A stretch of 64,000 bases of DNA, taken from contig NZ_CP017248.1 of NCBI RefSeq assembly GCF_001735805.1, forward strand, positions 5,580,001 through 5,644,000, given 5' to 3'. Made by a program: the position numbers and the translations under genes. This document shows positions 42,212 to 49,775 of the stretch, piece after piece (the stretch's first letter is position 1; the number at the start of each line of letters is the position of its first letter). The notes under the pieces are model-generated. The model had not been told where the DNA came from, searched no databases, and saw nothing but the letters and a program-made list of their open reading frames with translations. The DNA is from Streptomyces fodineus (GTDB lineage Bacteria > Actinomycetota > Actinomycetes > Streptomycetales > Streptomycetaceae).

Positions 42212-42270
42212 GTACGATGATCCGACCCCCGACCCGAGGCGGGGCCCCGTAGCGGAGGAGATGCGTACCC

Positions 42271-42834
42271 GTGGCTGCCCGACTGCCCTCCTGGGCCTGG
42301 GTCACCGGCCTGACGGCGGGAGCGACCGCGGCCGTCGTCGCCCTCGCCGTACAGGCGGACCACGGGCCGCATCCCACGGCCTCCGTGACCCGGCCGAGCC
42401 CGTCGGCGTCGGCGAGCGCCCACGGCTCCACGGCGCCGCACTCCCCGGCGGCGCCCGCGCTGCCGGACGCGTCGGGCGCGGGGCGCCGGATCGTGTACTC
42501 GCTCGGCGAGAAGCGGGTGTGGCTGGTCGACGCGACGGGCAAGGCGAGCCGCACGTTCACGGTGTGGCCGGGCACGGTGGGCCCGCAGCCCGGCAGTTAC
42601 TCGATCATCGCGCGCAGGCAGTCCCTCAAGGGCTCGGACGGTGTCGAGGTCGAGCACGTCATGTACTTCACCCAGGCCGAGGGCGTGAACATAGCCTTCT
42701 CCAACGCCCTCGACGGGTCCTCGCCACCGCCCGCGAACGGTCAGAAGCTGGGCGCGGTCCGCCTCCACAAGGAGGACGGAGCCGCGCTGTGGGCCTTCGG
42801 AGACACGGACACGAAGGTGACGGTCGTCAAGTGA
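42271..42834 (+). CDS. Membrane-anchored protein with degenerate L,D-transpeptidase-like domain
   Basis: 187 residues. A signal/anchor (WAWVTGLTAGATAAVVALAV) is followed by a Ser/Pro/Ala/His-rich linker and then a domain beginning RRIVYSLGEKRVWLVDATGK and TVGPQPGSYSIIARRQ. This matches the start of YkuD L,D-transpeptidases, but the catalytic HxnSHGxxC segment is absent; the corresponding region is MYFTQAEGVNIAFSNALDGS. It is probably non-enzymatic or binds cell wall. GTG start with GGAGGAG upstream, 59 bases after fbiC. A four-copy 14-bp repeat covers its 3' end. Confidence 0.65.
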   Translation: MAARLPSWAWVTGLTAGATAAVVALAVQADHGPHPTASVTRPSPSASASAHGSTAPHSPAAPALPDASGAGRRIVYSLGEKRVWLVDATGKASRTFTVWPGTVGPQPGSYSIIARRQSLKGSDGVEVEHVMYFTQAEGVNIAFSNALDGSSPPPANGQKLGAVRLHKEDGAALWAFGDTDTKVTVVK

Positions 42835-42872
42835 CAGCCGTCAGGTGACAGCCGTCAGGTGACGGTCGTCAC
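42817..42872. repeat. Four tandem 14-bp repeats spanning convergent gene ends
   Basis: Units at 42817, 42831, 42845 and 42859 read GTGACGGTCGTCAA, GTGACAGCCGTCAG (twice) and GTGACGGTCGTCAC. The outer units are alike, and each unit is a near-palindrome TGAC-N4-GTCA. They run from the stop of the YkuD-like gene to the stop of the DUF2165 gene. Function unknown; they may act as a terminator or a protein-binding array. Confidence 0.85.
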
Positions 42873-43375
42873 CCGGCGTCCGTCTCCCGCGAGGGCAGTT
42901 GGTTGACGATCAGGGCGACCCCGCTGATCAGGAACACCCGGGTGGCGGCCTGAAGCCCGTTCCACGCCTTGGACTGCCACATCGAGAACCACTCACCGCC
43001 GATCGCGATGAACCCGGCGCCGAAGAGCAGCAACAGCATCAGCAGGCCGTAGGTGGATATGCGCCGGGCGAGGTCGCTGTTGCGCCGCGCCCAGAGGTAA
43101 GTGCCCCAGCCGAGGACGAGGGCGGCCACGGTCTCCCACACGATGATCAGGACGTAGGCGGTGTCCTGGAGCGCGGTGCTGGTGATGGCCCGCCACATCA
43201 GGTCGTCGTCCTTGAAGGTCGTGTCCATCGCCAGCACATGCCGTACGAACTGCTGGTTCGTCCCGAAGTCGGTGATGTTCCCGAAGGCGACCAGGGCGAT
43301 GTAGAGGGCGAGTATGCCGGTGAGCACACCGGCGGCAAGCGTGAGCCCGGTGTGACGTGTGGGGGTGGTGGTCAT
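42869..43375 (-). CDS. DUF2165-family small membrane protein
   Basis: 168 residues. Four hydrophobic segments (LTLAAGVLTGILALYIALVA; QDTAYVLIIVWETVAALVLG; ISTYGLLMLLLLFGAGFIAI; ATRVFLISGVALIVN) with conserved acidic and aromatic residues such as FGNITDFGTNQQFVRHVLAM match the DUF2165 family of predicted integral membrane proteins. No function is known for the family. ATG 43375 has GGGGAGA eight bases upstream. It is divergent from the STAND/TPR gene, with 84 bases between them. Confidence 0.82.
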   Translation of the reverse strand: MTTTPTRHTGLTLAAGVLTGILALYIALVAFGNITDFGTNQQFVRHVLAMDTTFKDDDLMWRAITSTALQDTAYVLIIVWETVAALVLGWGTYLWARRNSDLARRISTYGLLMLLLLFGAGFIAIGGEWFSMWQSKAWNGLQAATRVFLISGVALIVNQLPSRETDAG

Positions 43376-43459
43376 GGCTGAATTCTCCCCTGCCCACGCC
43401 CGGTTATCGCGTGGGCATTGCGCCAGAATGAGAACGCGGGCTGCGGGAGGGGCGTACGG

Positions 43460-45982
43460 ATGGCGCAGGCACGGCCGTCGATGCAGGAACTCATCGGGCG
43501 GCGCAGACGAGCGGGATTCGTCGGCCGAGGCGGCGAACGGGCCGCGTTCCGGGCCAACTTGGACCTCGCGCCCGAGGACGAACGCCACCGCTTCCTCTTC
43601 CACGTCCACGGCAACGCGGGCGTCGGAAAGACCTTCCTGATCCGGGAGTTGGAGCAGATCGCCCGGGAGCGCGGGGCGCTGACGGCGTATGTCGACGAGG
43701 GCGCGGGAAGCGTGCCCGAGGCGATGGCGGCGATCGGTCACCAGCTCGCCCAGCAGGGCCACCGGTGCAAGGAACTCGAACGGCAGCTGGCCGCCTACCG
43801 GGAGCGGCGGCACGAGGCCGAGGCCGCGGCGCTCGCCCTCGACCCGGAGGCGGCGCCGCGTCCGTCGACGGGTGCACTGGCCGTGGCGCGGGCCGGGCTG
43901 GTCGGGCTCGGCATGGTGCCGGGGGTCGGACCGTTCGCGGGCGCGCTGGACGCGGACCGGCTCGCGCAGGGCGCCGACCGGTTGCGGGCGGGACTCAGTG
44001 CGCGGTTCCGCAACCAGGAGGACGTGAACCTGGTGCTGGCGCCGGAGCGGGAACTGACCCCGACGCTGCTGGGCGAACTCGCCGCCGCCGCCTCCGCCGC
44101 GGCGTGGATCGTCCTGCTCTTCGACACCTACGAGCGCACGGGCCGGTTCCTGGACGGCTGGCTGCACGAGATCATGACGACGGACCGGTACGGCACCCTG
44201 CCGGCCAACGTCGTCCTGGTGACCGCGGGCCAGCTCCCGCTCGCCCCGGCCCGCTGGGGCGGATTCGCGGACTTCGTGGCGGACGTGCCGCTCGGCCCGT
44301 TCACGGAGGCGGAGGCTCGCGGACTCCTCGCGGACAAGGGCGTGCGCGACGAGCCGGTCGTCGCCGAGGTGCTGCGGCTGACCGGGGGCCTGCCGGTGCT
44401 CGTCTCGACCCTGGCCGAGACCCGGCCCGCCGATCCGCGGGACGTGGGCGACCCCAGCGGCACGGCCGTGGAGCGGTTCCTGAAGTGGGAGCAGGATCCC
44501 GTGCGCCGGGCCACCGCGCTGGCCTGCGCGCTGCCCCGGACGCTGGACGCGGATGTCTTCCGGGCCGTGGCCGAGTGCCCGCCGGAGGAGTTCGACGGGC
44601 TGTACGCGTGGCTGCGGGGCATGCCGTTCGTCAGCGAGCGCGGCGACCGGATGCGGTACCACGACCTCGTCCGGGCGCCGATGCTGCGGCTCCAGCGCCG
44701 CCAGTCGCCCAGGGGCTGGGCCGAGCGGCACCGGCGGCTCGCGCGGACCTTCGCCCGGTGGCTCAGGGAGACCGAAGCGGCCCTGGAACCGGGCGAGTTC
44801 TGGAAGGAGGAGGACTGGCGGGAGCTGCGCCTGGCGGAGTCCTACCACTCGCTGTGCGCGGACCCCCGCACCGCGCTGCCCGCCGTGCTGGCGGACGTCG
44901 TCACGGCCTGCGACCACGGGGACGACGTCCTGTGGCGCTGGGTGCGGCTGCTGGTCGAGGCCACCGAAGACACAGGTGCCACAGGCGCCACAGCTGCCAC
45001 AGGTGCCACAGGCGCGCGGAGCCTGGAGAGCTGGGGGAGCGCGCTGGCGGAGGCGTTCGCGGCGGACGCGGTCGCCGGGGTGGCCGCCCTGCTGCTGGAC
45101 CGGGCGCGGGCCGAGGAACCGTGGCGGCCGACGGCACACGCGGTCCGCGGCGACGCCCTGGCACGCGCCGGCGACCAGCAGGGGGCACTGGCGGAGTACG
45201 ACCGGGCCCTCGCGCTCGACCCCGGCCTGGTGCGCGCCCTGCGGGGCAAGGTCCTGGCACGCAGCTCGCTCGGCGACTACGGCGCGGCCCTGGAGGACCT
45301 GCGCCGGGTGCTGGAGCTGGAGCCGGACAACCCGTACAACGTGTTCCTGCGCGGCGAGCACCTGCGGATGCTGGGCCGGTACGACGAGGCGCTGGCCGAT
45401 CTCGACCACGGGATCTCGCTCGACCCGGGCCAGTCCTTCGCCTGGGCCTCCCGGGGCGCCGCCCGCCTGGCCCGCGATGAGCTGGACGAGGCGCAGGCCG
45501 ATCTGAACCGGGCCCTGGAGCTCGACCCCGACTACGCGTGGGCGCTCGCCCGCCGGGCCCGTCTGTGGCGCGCCCGCGGGGACCGCACCCGGCAGCTCGC
45601 CGACCTGGACCGGGCCCTCGCCCTCCAGCCGGACTGGGCCTGGGGCCGCTGCGAACGCGGCGACGCGCTCCGCAAGGCCGGCCGCGACGAGGAGGCCCTC
45701 ACCGACTACGACCGGGCGCTCGCCCTCGACCCCGACTACGCCTCGGCCTACGCGAGCCGCGGCGCCTCCCGGGCCAACCTCGGCCACCTCCAGGAGGCCC
45801 TCGCCGACCTCGACCGCGCGCTGCTGCTCAATCCGGTCTACGTATGGGCGCTGCAACGCCGGGCAGAGGTGCACCGCAGACTCGGCGCGACCGCCCGGGC
45901 CGAGGCGGACGAGACCCACGCCGCCCGCCTGTCGTCCCCGGCACCCCCACCACCGCGCCACCATCCGTCCTCGGCCAACTGA
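43460..45982 (+). CDS. STAND/AAA-type ATPase with C-terminal TPR array
   Basis: 840 residues. An N-terminal P-loop ATPase (Walker A HGNAGVGKTFLIREL near residue 52; Walker B-like AAWIVLLFDTYERTGRFL) with winged-helix-like middle is followed, after residue ~560, by at least seven TPR units containing DYDRALALDPDY-type repeats. This layout is shared by signal-transduction ATPases that assemble on a ligand. Effector domain: none visible, so partners must supply it. A short Gly-Ala-Thr stretch encoded by a 9-bp tandem repeat (44972-45016) lies between ATPase and TPR parts. ATG 43460 follows GGGAGGGG. Possible roles include regulation or defence; neither is shown. Confidence 0.82.
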   Translation: MAQARPSMQELIGRRRRAGFVGRGGERAAFRANLDLAPEDERHRFLFHVHGNAGVGKTFLIRELEQIARERGALTAYVDEGAGSVPEAMAAIGHQLAQQGHRCKELERQLAAYRERRHEAEAAALALDPEAAPRPSTGALAVARAGLVGLGMVPGVGPFAGALDADRLAQGADRLRAGLSARFRNQEDVNLVLAPERELTPTLLGELAAAASAAAWIVLLFDTYERTGRFLDGWLHEIMTTDRYGTLPANVVLVTAGQLPLAPARWGGFADFVADVPLGPFTEAEARGLLADKGVRDEPVVAEVLRLTGGLPVLVSTLAETRPADPRDVGDPSGTAVERFLKWEQDPVRRATALACALPRTLDADVFRAVAECPPEEFDGLYAWLRGMPFVSERGDRMRYHDLVRAPMLRLQRRQSPRGWAERHRRLARTFARWLRETEAALEPGEFWKEEDWRELRLAESYHSLCADPRTALPAVLADVVTACDHGDDVLWRWVRLLVEATEDTGATGATAATGATGARSLESWGSALAEAFAADAVAGVAALLLDRARAEEPWRPTAHAVRGDALARAGDQQGALAEYDRALALDPGLVRALRGKVLARSSLGDYGAALEDLRRVLELEPDNPYNVFLRGEHLRMLGRYDEALADLDHGISLDPGQSFAWASRGAARLARDELDEAQADLNRALELDPDYAWALARRARLWRARGDRTRQLADLDRALALQPDWAWGRCERGDALRKAGRDEEALTDYDRALALDPDYASAYASRGASRANLGHLQEALADLDRALLLNPVYVWALQRRAEVHRRLGATARAEADETHAARLSSPAPPPPRHHPSSAN
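44972..45016 (+). repeat. Five 9-bp in-frame tandem repeats (ACAGGTGCC)
   Basis: Units at 44972, 44981, 44990, 44999 and 45008 encode TGATGATAATGATGA within the STAND/TPR protein. Copy number could vary by slippage without breaking the frame, altering hinge length between the ATPase and TPR parts. Confidence 0.85.
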
Positions 45983-45990
45983 CGGGCCGC

Positions 45991-46019
45991 GCGGCAGGCC
46001 GGCTGCCTTGACCTGCCGC
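45991..46019. terminator. Possible terminator hairpin between converging genes
   Basis: GCGGCAGG (45991-45998) pairs with CCTGCCGC (46012-46019) across a 13-base spacer, between the STAND/TPR gene and the alpha/beta hydrolase gene. Confidence 0.45.
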
Positions 46020-46035
46020 CGACGCCGGCGGTGCT

Positions 46036-47058
46036 TCAGCGCCCCACCGCCTGCCCCGTCACCACCGGCCGCACCTTGGTCAGCAGCAGGTCCAGGAACT
46101 GGTCGGGGTGCCGGAAGGAGGCGAAGTGGCTTGCCTCGGGGATCAGGGCGAAGTCCTTCACGGGGGCGGTGACCGCCTCGTAGAAGCGGTGGGCCGCATC
46201 CGGCGGGGTGAGGACGTCGCTGTCGCCCTGGAAGAGGAAGAAGGGCAGGCGGAAGGCGGTGCCCTCGGCGTGCTCGTCGATCGTCATGGCCTGGGGGCCG
46301 AGCTGCTCCGAGAAGGTCTGGGCCTTCAGGTAGGTGCGCAGGTCGCGGAGGGTGTGCAGGGGCGAGAACCACAGGGAGCGGATGACGACCGTCTTCATGG
46401 TGTCGTAGGTGAGGGGGTCGGTCGTGACCACCGTCTTCGCGTACTCCGCCCACTCGTGGGCCGACCAGGCCGACCGGTCCGGGCCGATGGCGGCCATCTT
46501 CGCCAGCTGCTTCTTCTTGCCCGCCTTCTCCAGGCGGGCCAGCAGCGCCTCGTAGGAGGAGGTGTCACGGCCGCCGCCGACGATGTTCTGGTCGGTGCCG
46601 ACGTACGCCGAGTACAGCTCGGGGTGGTTGCGGGCCAGGCGGAGGCCGGTGACCGTGCCGAAGCTGTTGGCCAGGAGCAGCACCTTGGGCACGTTCAGGC
46701 GGGTGCGGATGTGGGCCGTCACCTCCAGGGCGTCCTCGTAGAGGCGGTCGAGGGTCGGCTCGCCCTGGCTTTCCGGGCTGCCCGCGAACGTCCGGCCGGC
46801 GCCCCGCATGTCCCAGCGGACGATCGTGAAGTGCCGCTCCCAGGCACGGGTGCGCGGCGTGAAGATCAGGTTGGAGGAGCCGGGGCCGCCGTGGATCTCC
46901 AGGATCACGGGGTTCGACAGGTCCTCGCCGCGGATGGAGATCCACTGGTCGAGGCCGCCGATGCGGACGTACGAGGACTCGTCGATGCCGTTCGGGGTGG
47001 TGATCGCGAGCTTCTTGGCGAGAGCGCGGCGCTTGAGAGCACGGTAGGTCAGCAGCAT
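46036..47058 (-). CDS. Alpha/beta hydrolase, proline iminopeptidase-like
   Basis: 340 residues. The oxyanion segment ILEIHGGPGSSNLIFTPRTR (HGGPG), nucleophile elbow LLLANSFGTVTGLRLARNHP with Ser, Asp in LFQGDSDVLTPPDAAHRFYE and His in IPEASHFASFRHPD complete a catalytic triad. HGGPG is typical of prolyl aminopeptidases (S33). The nucleophile motif ANSFG deviates from GxSxG at its first position. It is divergent from a TetR regulator with an AT-rich shared operator region and is probably its target. ATG 47058 follows GGGGGAAC. Confidence 0.86.
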   Translation of the reverse strand: MLLTYRALKRRALAKKLAITTPNGIDESSYVRIGGLDQWISIRGEDLSNPVILEIHGGPGSSNLIFTPRTRAWERHFTIVRWDMRGAGRTFAGSPESQGEPTLDRLYEDALEVTAHIRTRLNVPKVLLLANSFGTVTGLRLARNHPELYSAYVGTDQNIVGGGRDTSSYEALLARLEKAGKKKQLAKMAAIGPDRSAWSAHEWAEYAKTVVTTDPLTYDTMKTVVIRSLWFSPLHTLRDLRTYLKAQTFSEQLGPQAMTIDEHAEGTAFRLPFFLFQGDSDVLTPPDAAHRFYEAVTAPVKDFALIPEASHFASFRHPDQFLDLLLTKVRPVVTGQAVGR

Positions 47059-47068
47059 GGTGTTCCCC

Positions 47069-47117
47069 CTAAACTGTTTATGTCGTCAGCTGTTGGGTTT
47101 ACGGTATATACAGTTAG
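47069..47117. promoter_or_regulatory. AT-rich divergent promoter/operator of the TetR-hydrolase pair
   Basis: The stretch contains AACTGT (47072-47077) and ACAGTT (47110-47115) as inverted arms, and the perfect palindrome GTATATAC (47104-47111). It is strikingly AT-rich against the surroundings and lies between the two start codons, a plausible binding site for the adjacent TetR protein. Confidence 0.5.
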
Positions 47118-47163
47118 TGGGCGGAGTCAACAGGCTTCGCGGTCCGGCGATCGGGAGGAATCC

Positions 47164-47904
47164 ATGGGCGGGCGGAAGAGCGAGCAGGAGCAGGACCGGG
47201 ATCCGCGGGTGACCCTCGCGCTGCTGTGGGGCGAGCAGGAGAAGCCCACGCGCGGGCCCAAACCGAAGCTGACCCCGCAGCGCATCGCCGCGGCCGCCGC
47301 CGCGCTGGCCGACAGCGAGGGGCTGGACGCCGTCTCCATGAGCAAGGTCGCCGGCGAGTTCGGGGTCTCCGCCATGGCCCTGTACCGGTACGTCCCCGGA
47401 AAGGCCGAACTCGTCGAGCTGATGGTGGAGTCGGTGCTGGCCGAGGCGCCGGATCTGTCGGCGGCCGCGGAGGGCGACTGGCGGGCGGCCGTACGGGAGT
47501 GGACGCGGCAGTGCGCCCGCCTCTACACCGCCCACCCCTGGCTGCTCGGCGCCACCGCGATGCGCCGCCAGATCATGGGGCCCTGCCAGCTGGGCTGGCT
47601 GGACGCGGCGCTCGCCGCCCTGGAGCCCACCGGTTTGGACGGTGGCCGGCGCCACCAGGTCTTCCTGCTCCTCATCGGACTCGTCCGCAACCTCGCCCAG
47701 CAGCACAGCGACCACGACGAGGAGCGGGAGCGGGAGTGGAACCGGCTCTCCGGCGAACTGCTCGCCCGGCACGCCGACCGCTTCCCGGCACTCGCCAAGG
47801 CCGTCGCCGAGGGGGCCTTCGAGCCGGACGGCACCGACCCGCTCGAGTTCGGGCTCGACCGGATTCTCGACGGGGTCGAAGCGCTCGTAGCTGAGCGGGA
47901 ATGA
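47164..47904 (+). CDS. TetR/AcrR-family transcriptional regulator
   Basis: 246 residues. The helix-turn-helix reads LDAVSMSKVAGEFGVSAMAL followed by YRYVPGKAELVELMVESVL, preceded by LTPQRIAAAAAALADSEG. The C-terminal domain is the TetR_C type seen in tetracycline-repressor-like proteins (PWLLGATAMRRQIMGPCQLG). It is divergent from the alpha/beta hydrolase and presumably controls it. This operator region shows no CTGAC-N5-GTCAG site, so this TetR is a poor candidate for regulator of the catabolic regulon. ATG 47164 with GGGAGGAA upstream. Confidence 0.9.
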   Translation: MGGRKSEQEQDRDPRVTLALLWGEQEKPTRGPKPKLTPQRIAAAAAALADSEGLDAVSMSKVAGEFGVSAMALYRYVPGKAELVELMVESVLAEAPDLSAAAEGDWRAAVREWTRQCARLYTAHPWLLGATAMRRQIMGPCQLGWLDAALAALEPTGLDGGRRHQVFLLLIGLVRNLAQQHSDHDEEREREWNRLSGELLARHADRFPALAKAVAEGAFEPDGTDPLEFGLDRILDGVEALVAERE

Positions 47905-47999
47905 CCCCTCGGGGGCGATTTGCCCCCGTGAACGGACCGTTCCGCGTCGATTACAGTGCTGAGCGTCGTACGGACGGTCGGTGCCGTGAGGAGGTCTGA

Positions 48000-49115
48000 G
48001 TGAGTGCGACATCCGGCGCCCTCTGGGGCCGAGCCGAGCAGCAGGACTTCCGCAGCAGGGTGCGCGGCACCCTCCTCGGCACCGCCGTGGGCGACGCGCT
48101 GGGCGGGCCCGCCGAGCCGCTCTCCCTGGAGGAGATCCGCACGACGTACGGCCCCGAGGGGCTGCTCGACCTGGCCTTCGGGCACGGGCGGCGCGGAACG
48201 GTCACCCACTACACCCAGCTCACCCTGTTCAGCGTGGACGGGCTGATACGGGCCCAGGTCCGCCGGGACACCGGCGCCTGGCATCCGCCGACCGATCTGC
48301 ACCGGGCGTACCGGCGCTGGGCGGCCACCCAGCGGGACTGGGGGCCCGACGAGCGCCGCAAGGACGACGGCTGGCTGGCGCGCGAGGAGTGGCTGTACGC
48401 CCGCCGGGAGCCGACCCGGGCGCTGCTCATAGGGTTCGGCGACGACACCATGGGCACGCTGGAGTCACCGAAGAACCCCGGTGAGCTGGGCCCGGAGGCG
48501 GTGGCCCGGTCCGCGCCCTTCGGGCTGCTGGTCGGCTGGGAGCCGCAGCTCGTCGCGCAGCTGGCGGTGGAGTGCGCGGCGCAGAGCCACGGCCATCCCA
48601 TCGCCTACCTGTCGGCGGGCGCGTACGCCGTGATCGTGCATGCGCTGGCCCGGGGCGAGAGCCTGGACGGTGCCGTGCAGCGGGCCCTCGCCCTGCTCGC
48701 CCCCCGGCCCGGCCACCAGCCCGTCTCGGACGCCCTGCAGCATGCGCTCGGGGCGGTGCGGCAGGGGATCCCGGGCCCGGCGCGGGTGGAGGAACTGGCC
48801 GGCGACGGTACGGCGGACGGGCTGCTGGCGGCGTCGGTGTACTGCGCGCTGGTGGGGGAGGACGTACGGCACGGGCTGTGCCTCGCGGTGAACCAGAGTG
48901 GCCCCTCGGCCGCGGCGGGCGCCCTCACGGGCGGCCTCCTCGGCGCCCTGCACGGCGAGACGGCCCTCCCGCCGGGCTGGCTGGCGGAGCTGGAGGGCCG
49001 TCCCACCGTGCTGGAACTCGCCGACGACTTCGCGATGGAAATGACCCAGGGCCCGGCGCTGCACGGCCCGGCGGGGTCCTCACCGGGCTGGCTGGCCCGG
49101 TATCCGCGGGCCTGA
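48000..49115 (+). CDS. ADP-ribosylglycohydrolase-fold protein with altered metal-binding residues
   Basis: 371 residues. The fold is recognisable from RVRGTLLGTAVGDALGGPAE, and from AAAGALTGGLLGALHGETAL near the C-terminus. In active enzymes the first metal motif is TDDT and the second is DTDS/T. Here they read HYTQLTLF and NQSGPSAA, so Asp residues that hold the two magnesium ions are replaced by Gln, Leu, Asn and Gly. Ordinary ADP-ribose hydrolysis is therefore unlikely. It may bind ADP-ribosylated protein or a related ligand. GTG 48000 follows GAGGTCT. The neighbours show no ADP-ribosyltransferase. Confidence 0.8.
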   Translation: MSATSGALWGRAEQQDFRSRVRGTLLGTAVGDALGGPAEPLSLEEIRTTYGPEGLLDLAFGHGRRGTVTHYTQLTLFSVDGLIRAQVRRDTGAWHPPTDLHRAYRRWAATQRDWGPDERRKDDGWLAREEWLYARREPTRALLIGFGDDTMGTLESPKNPGELGPEAVARSAPFGLLVGWEPQLVAQLAVECAAQSHGHPIAYLSAGAYAVIVHALARGESLDGAVQRALALLAPRPGHQPVSDALQHALGAVRQGIPGPARVEELAGDGTADGLLAASVYCALVGEDVRHGLCLAVNQSGPSAAAGALTGGLLGALHGETALPPGWLAELEGRPTVLELADDFAMEMTQGPALHGPAGSSPGWLARYPRA

Positions 49116-49117
49116 CC

Positions 49118-49735
49118 TCAGACCCGCGCGCACTGGTGGACGGTCATGCTGCCGCTCGCGTCGAAGTGCCGGATCCGCACGCCGGCCTGTTTGTTGTAGT
49201 CCACCTCGAGCCGCTGGCCCGAACCGGTGCCCGACTCGCCGGGCGGCTGCCAGGGCAGGCCGAGGGAGACGGAGTCGCCCACCGTCGCCGGCACGTTCTC
49301 CGCGGCGGCGTCGTGCAGCTCACCGCTCTCGCTCAGCCGCTCGGGCACCCGCAGGGCCAGTCTGCCGCCCTGGAGCGCCCAGGCGCCCTTCGCCCCGGCG
49401 CCTCCGCCGGAGTCCATGTTCCAGGTCCCGTCGCCGACGGTCACGGTGTAGGTGTACGACTTGCCGCTCGCGCCCGGCATCGTCGAGGTGACGCGCCACT
49501 TGCCGCGCACGAAGGCCGCGAACGCCCTGCCGGCGACCGTGGACGTCGGTGACGGACTGCCGAAACCGCCGTTCCTCCTGCTCGTGCCGTGGCCCGTGCC
49601 GCTGTGCTTGCCGACGCCCTTGCTCTTGCCCTTGCAGGCCGCGAGCAGCGAGGCGCCGACGCCGATGGCCAGACAGCGCAGAGTGGTACGGCGGCCCACC
49701 ACCCGGGAGGCCGCCCGCACCGCGTCCAGACTCAT
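49118..49735 (-). CDS. Lipoprotein of unknown function
   Basis: 205 residues. Twin arginines in VVGRRTTLRCLAIGVGASLL precede the lipobox LLAAC, then a Lys/Gly/Ser-rich linker and a beta-rich domain (FVRGKWRVTSTMPGASGKSY; ALQGGRLALRVPERLSESGE). The domain resembles lipocalin-like sensor folds but no family is certain. ATG 49735 has GGGGAA upstream; longer frames (49750) have no ribosome-binding site. It ends two bases from the converging ADP-ribosylglycohydrolase-like gene. Confidence 0.72.
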   Translation of the reverse strand: MSLDAVRAASRVVGRRTTLRCLAIGVGASLLAACKGKSKGVGKHSGTGHGTSRRNGGFGSPSPTSTVAGRAFAAFVRGKWRVTSTMPGASGKSYTYTVTVGDGTWNMDSGGGAGAKGAWALQGGRLALRVPERLSESGELHDAAAENVPATVGDSVSLGLPWQPPGESGTGSGQRLEVDYNKQAGVRIRHFDASGSMTVHQCARV

Positions 49736-49775
49736 GGTTTCCCCGTTCATGCCAAGTTGATGATCAACTCGCACA

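Noticed and set aside
42817..42872. The 14-bp tandem array as clustered copies of the catabolic operator
   Set aside because: The half-sites are separated by four rather than five bases, and no catabolic gene is adjacent; kept as a separate repeat.
43460..45982. STAND/TPR ATPase as part of a phage-defence system with the DUF2165 gene
   Set aside because: No effector domain (nuclease, TIR or similar) and no co-oriented partner gene; defence remains speculative.
47164..47904. The second TetR as regulator of the palindrome regulon
   Set aside because: Its divergent promoter holds AACTGT/ACAGTT and GTATATAC elements but no CTGAC-N5-GTCAG site.
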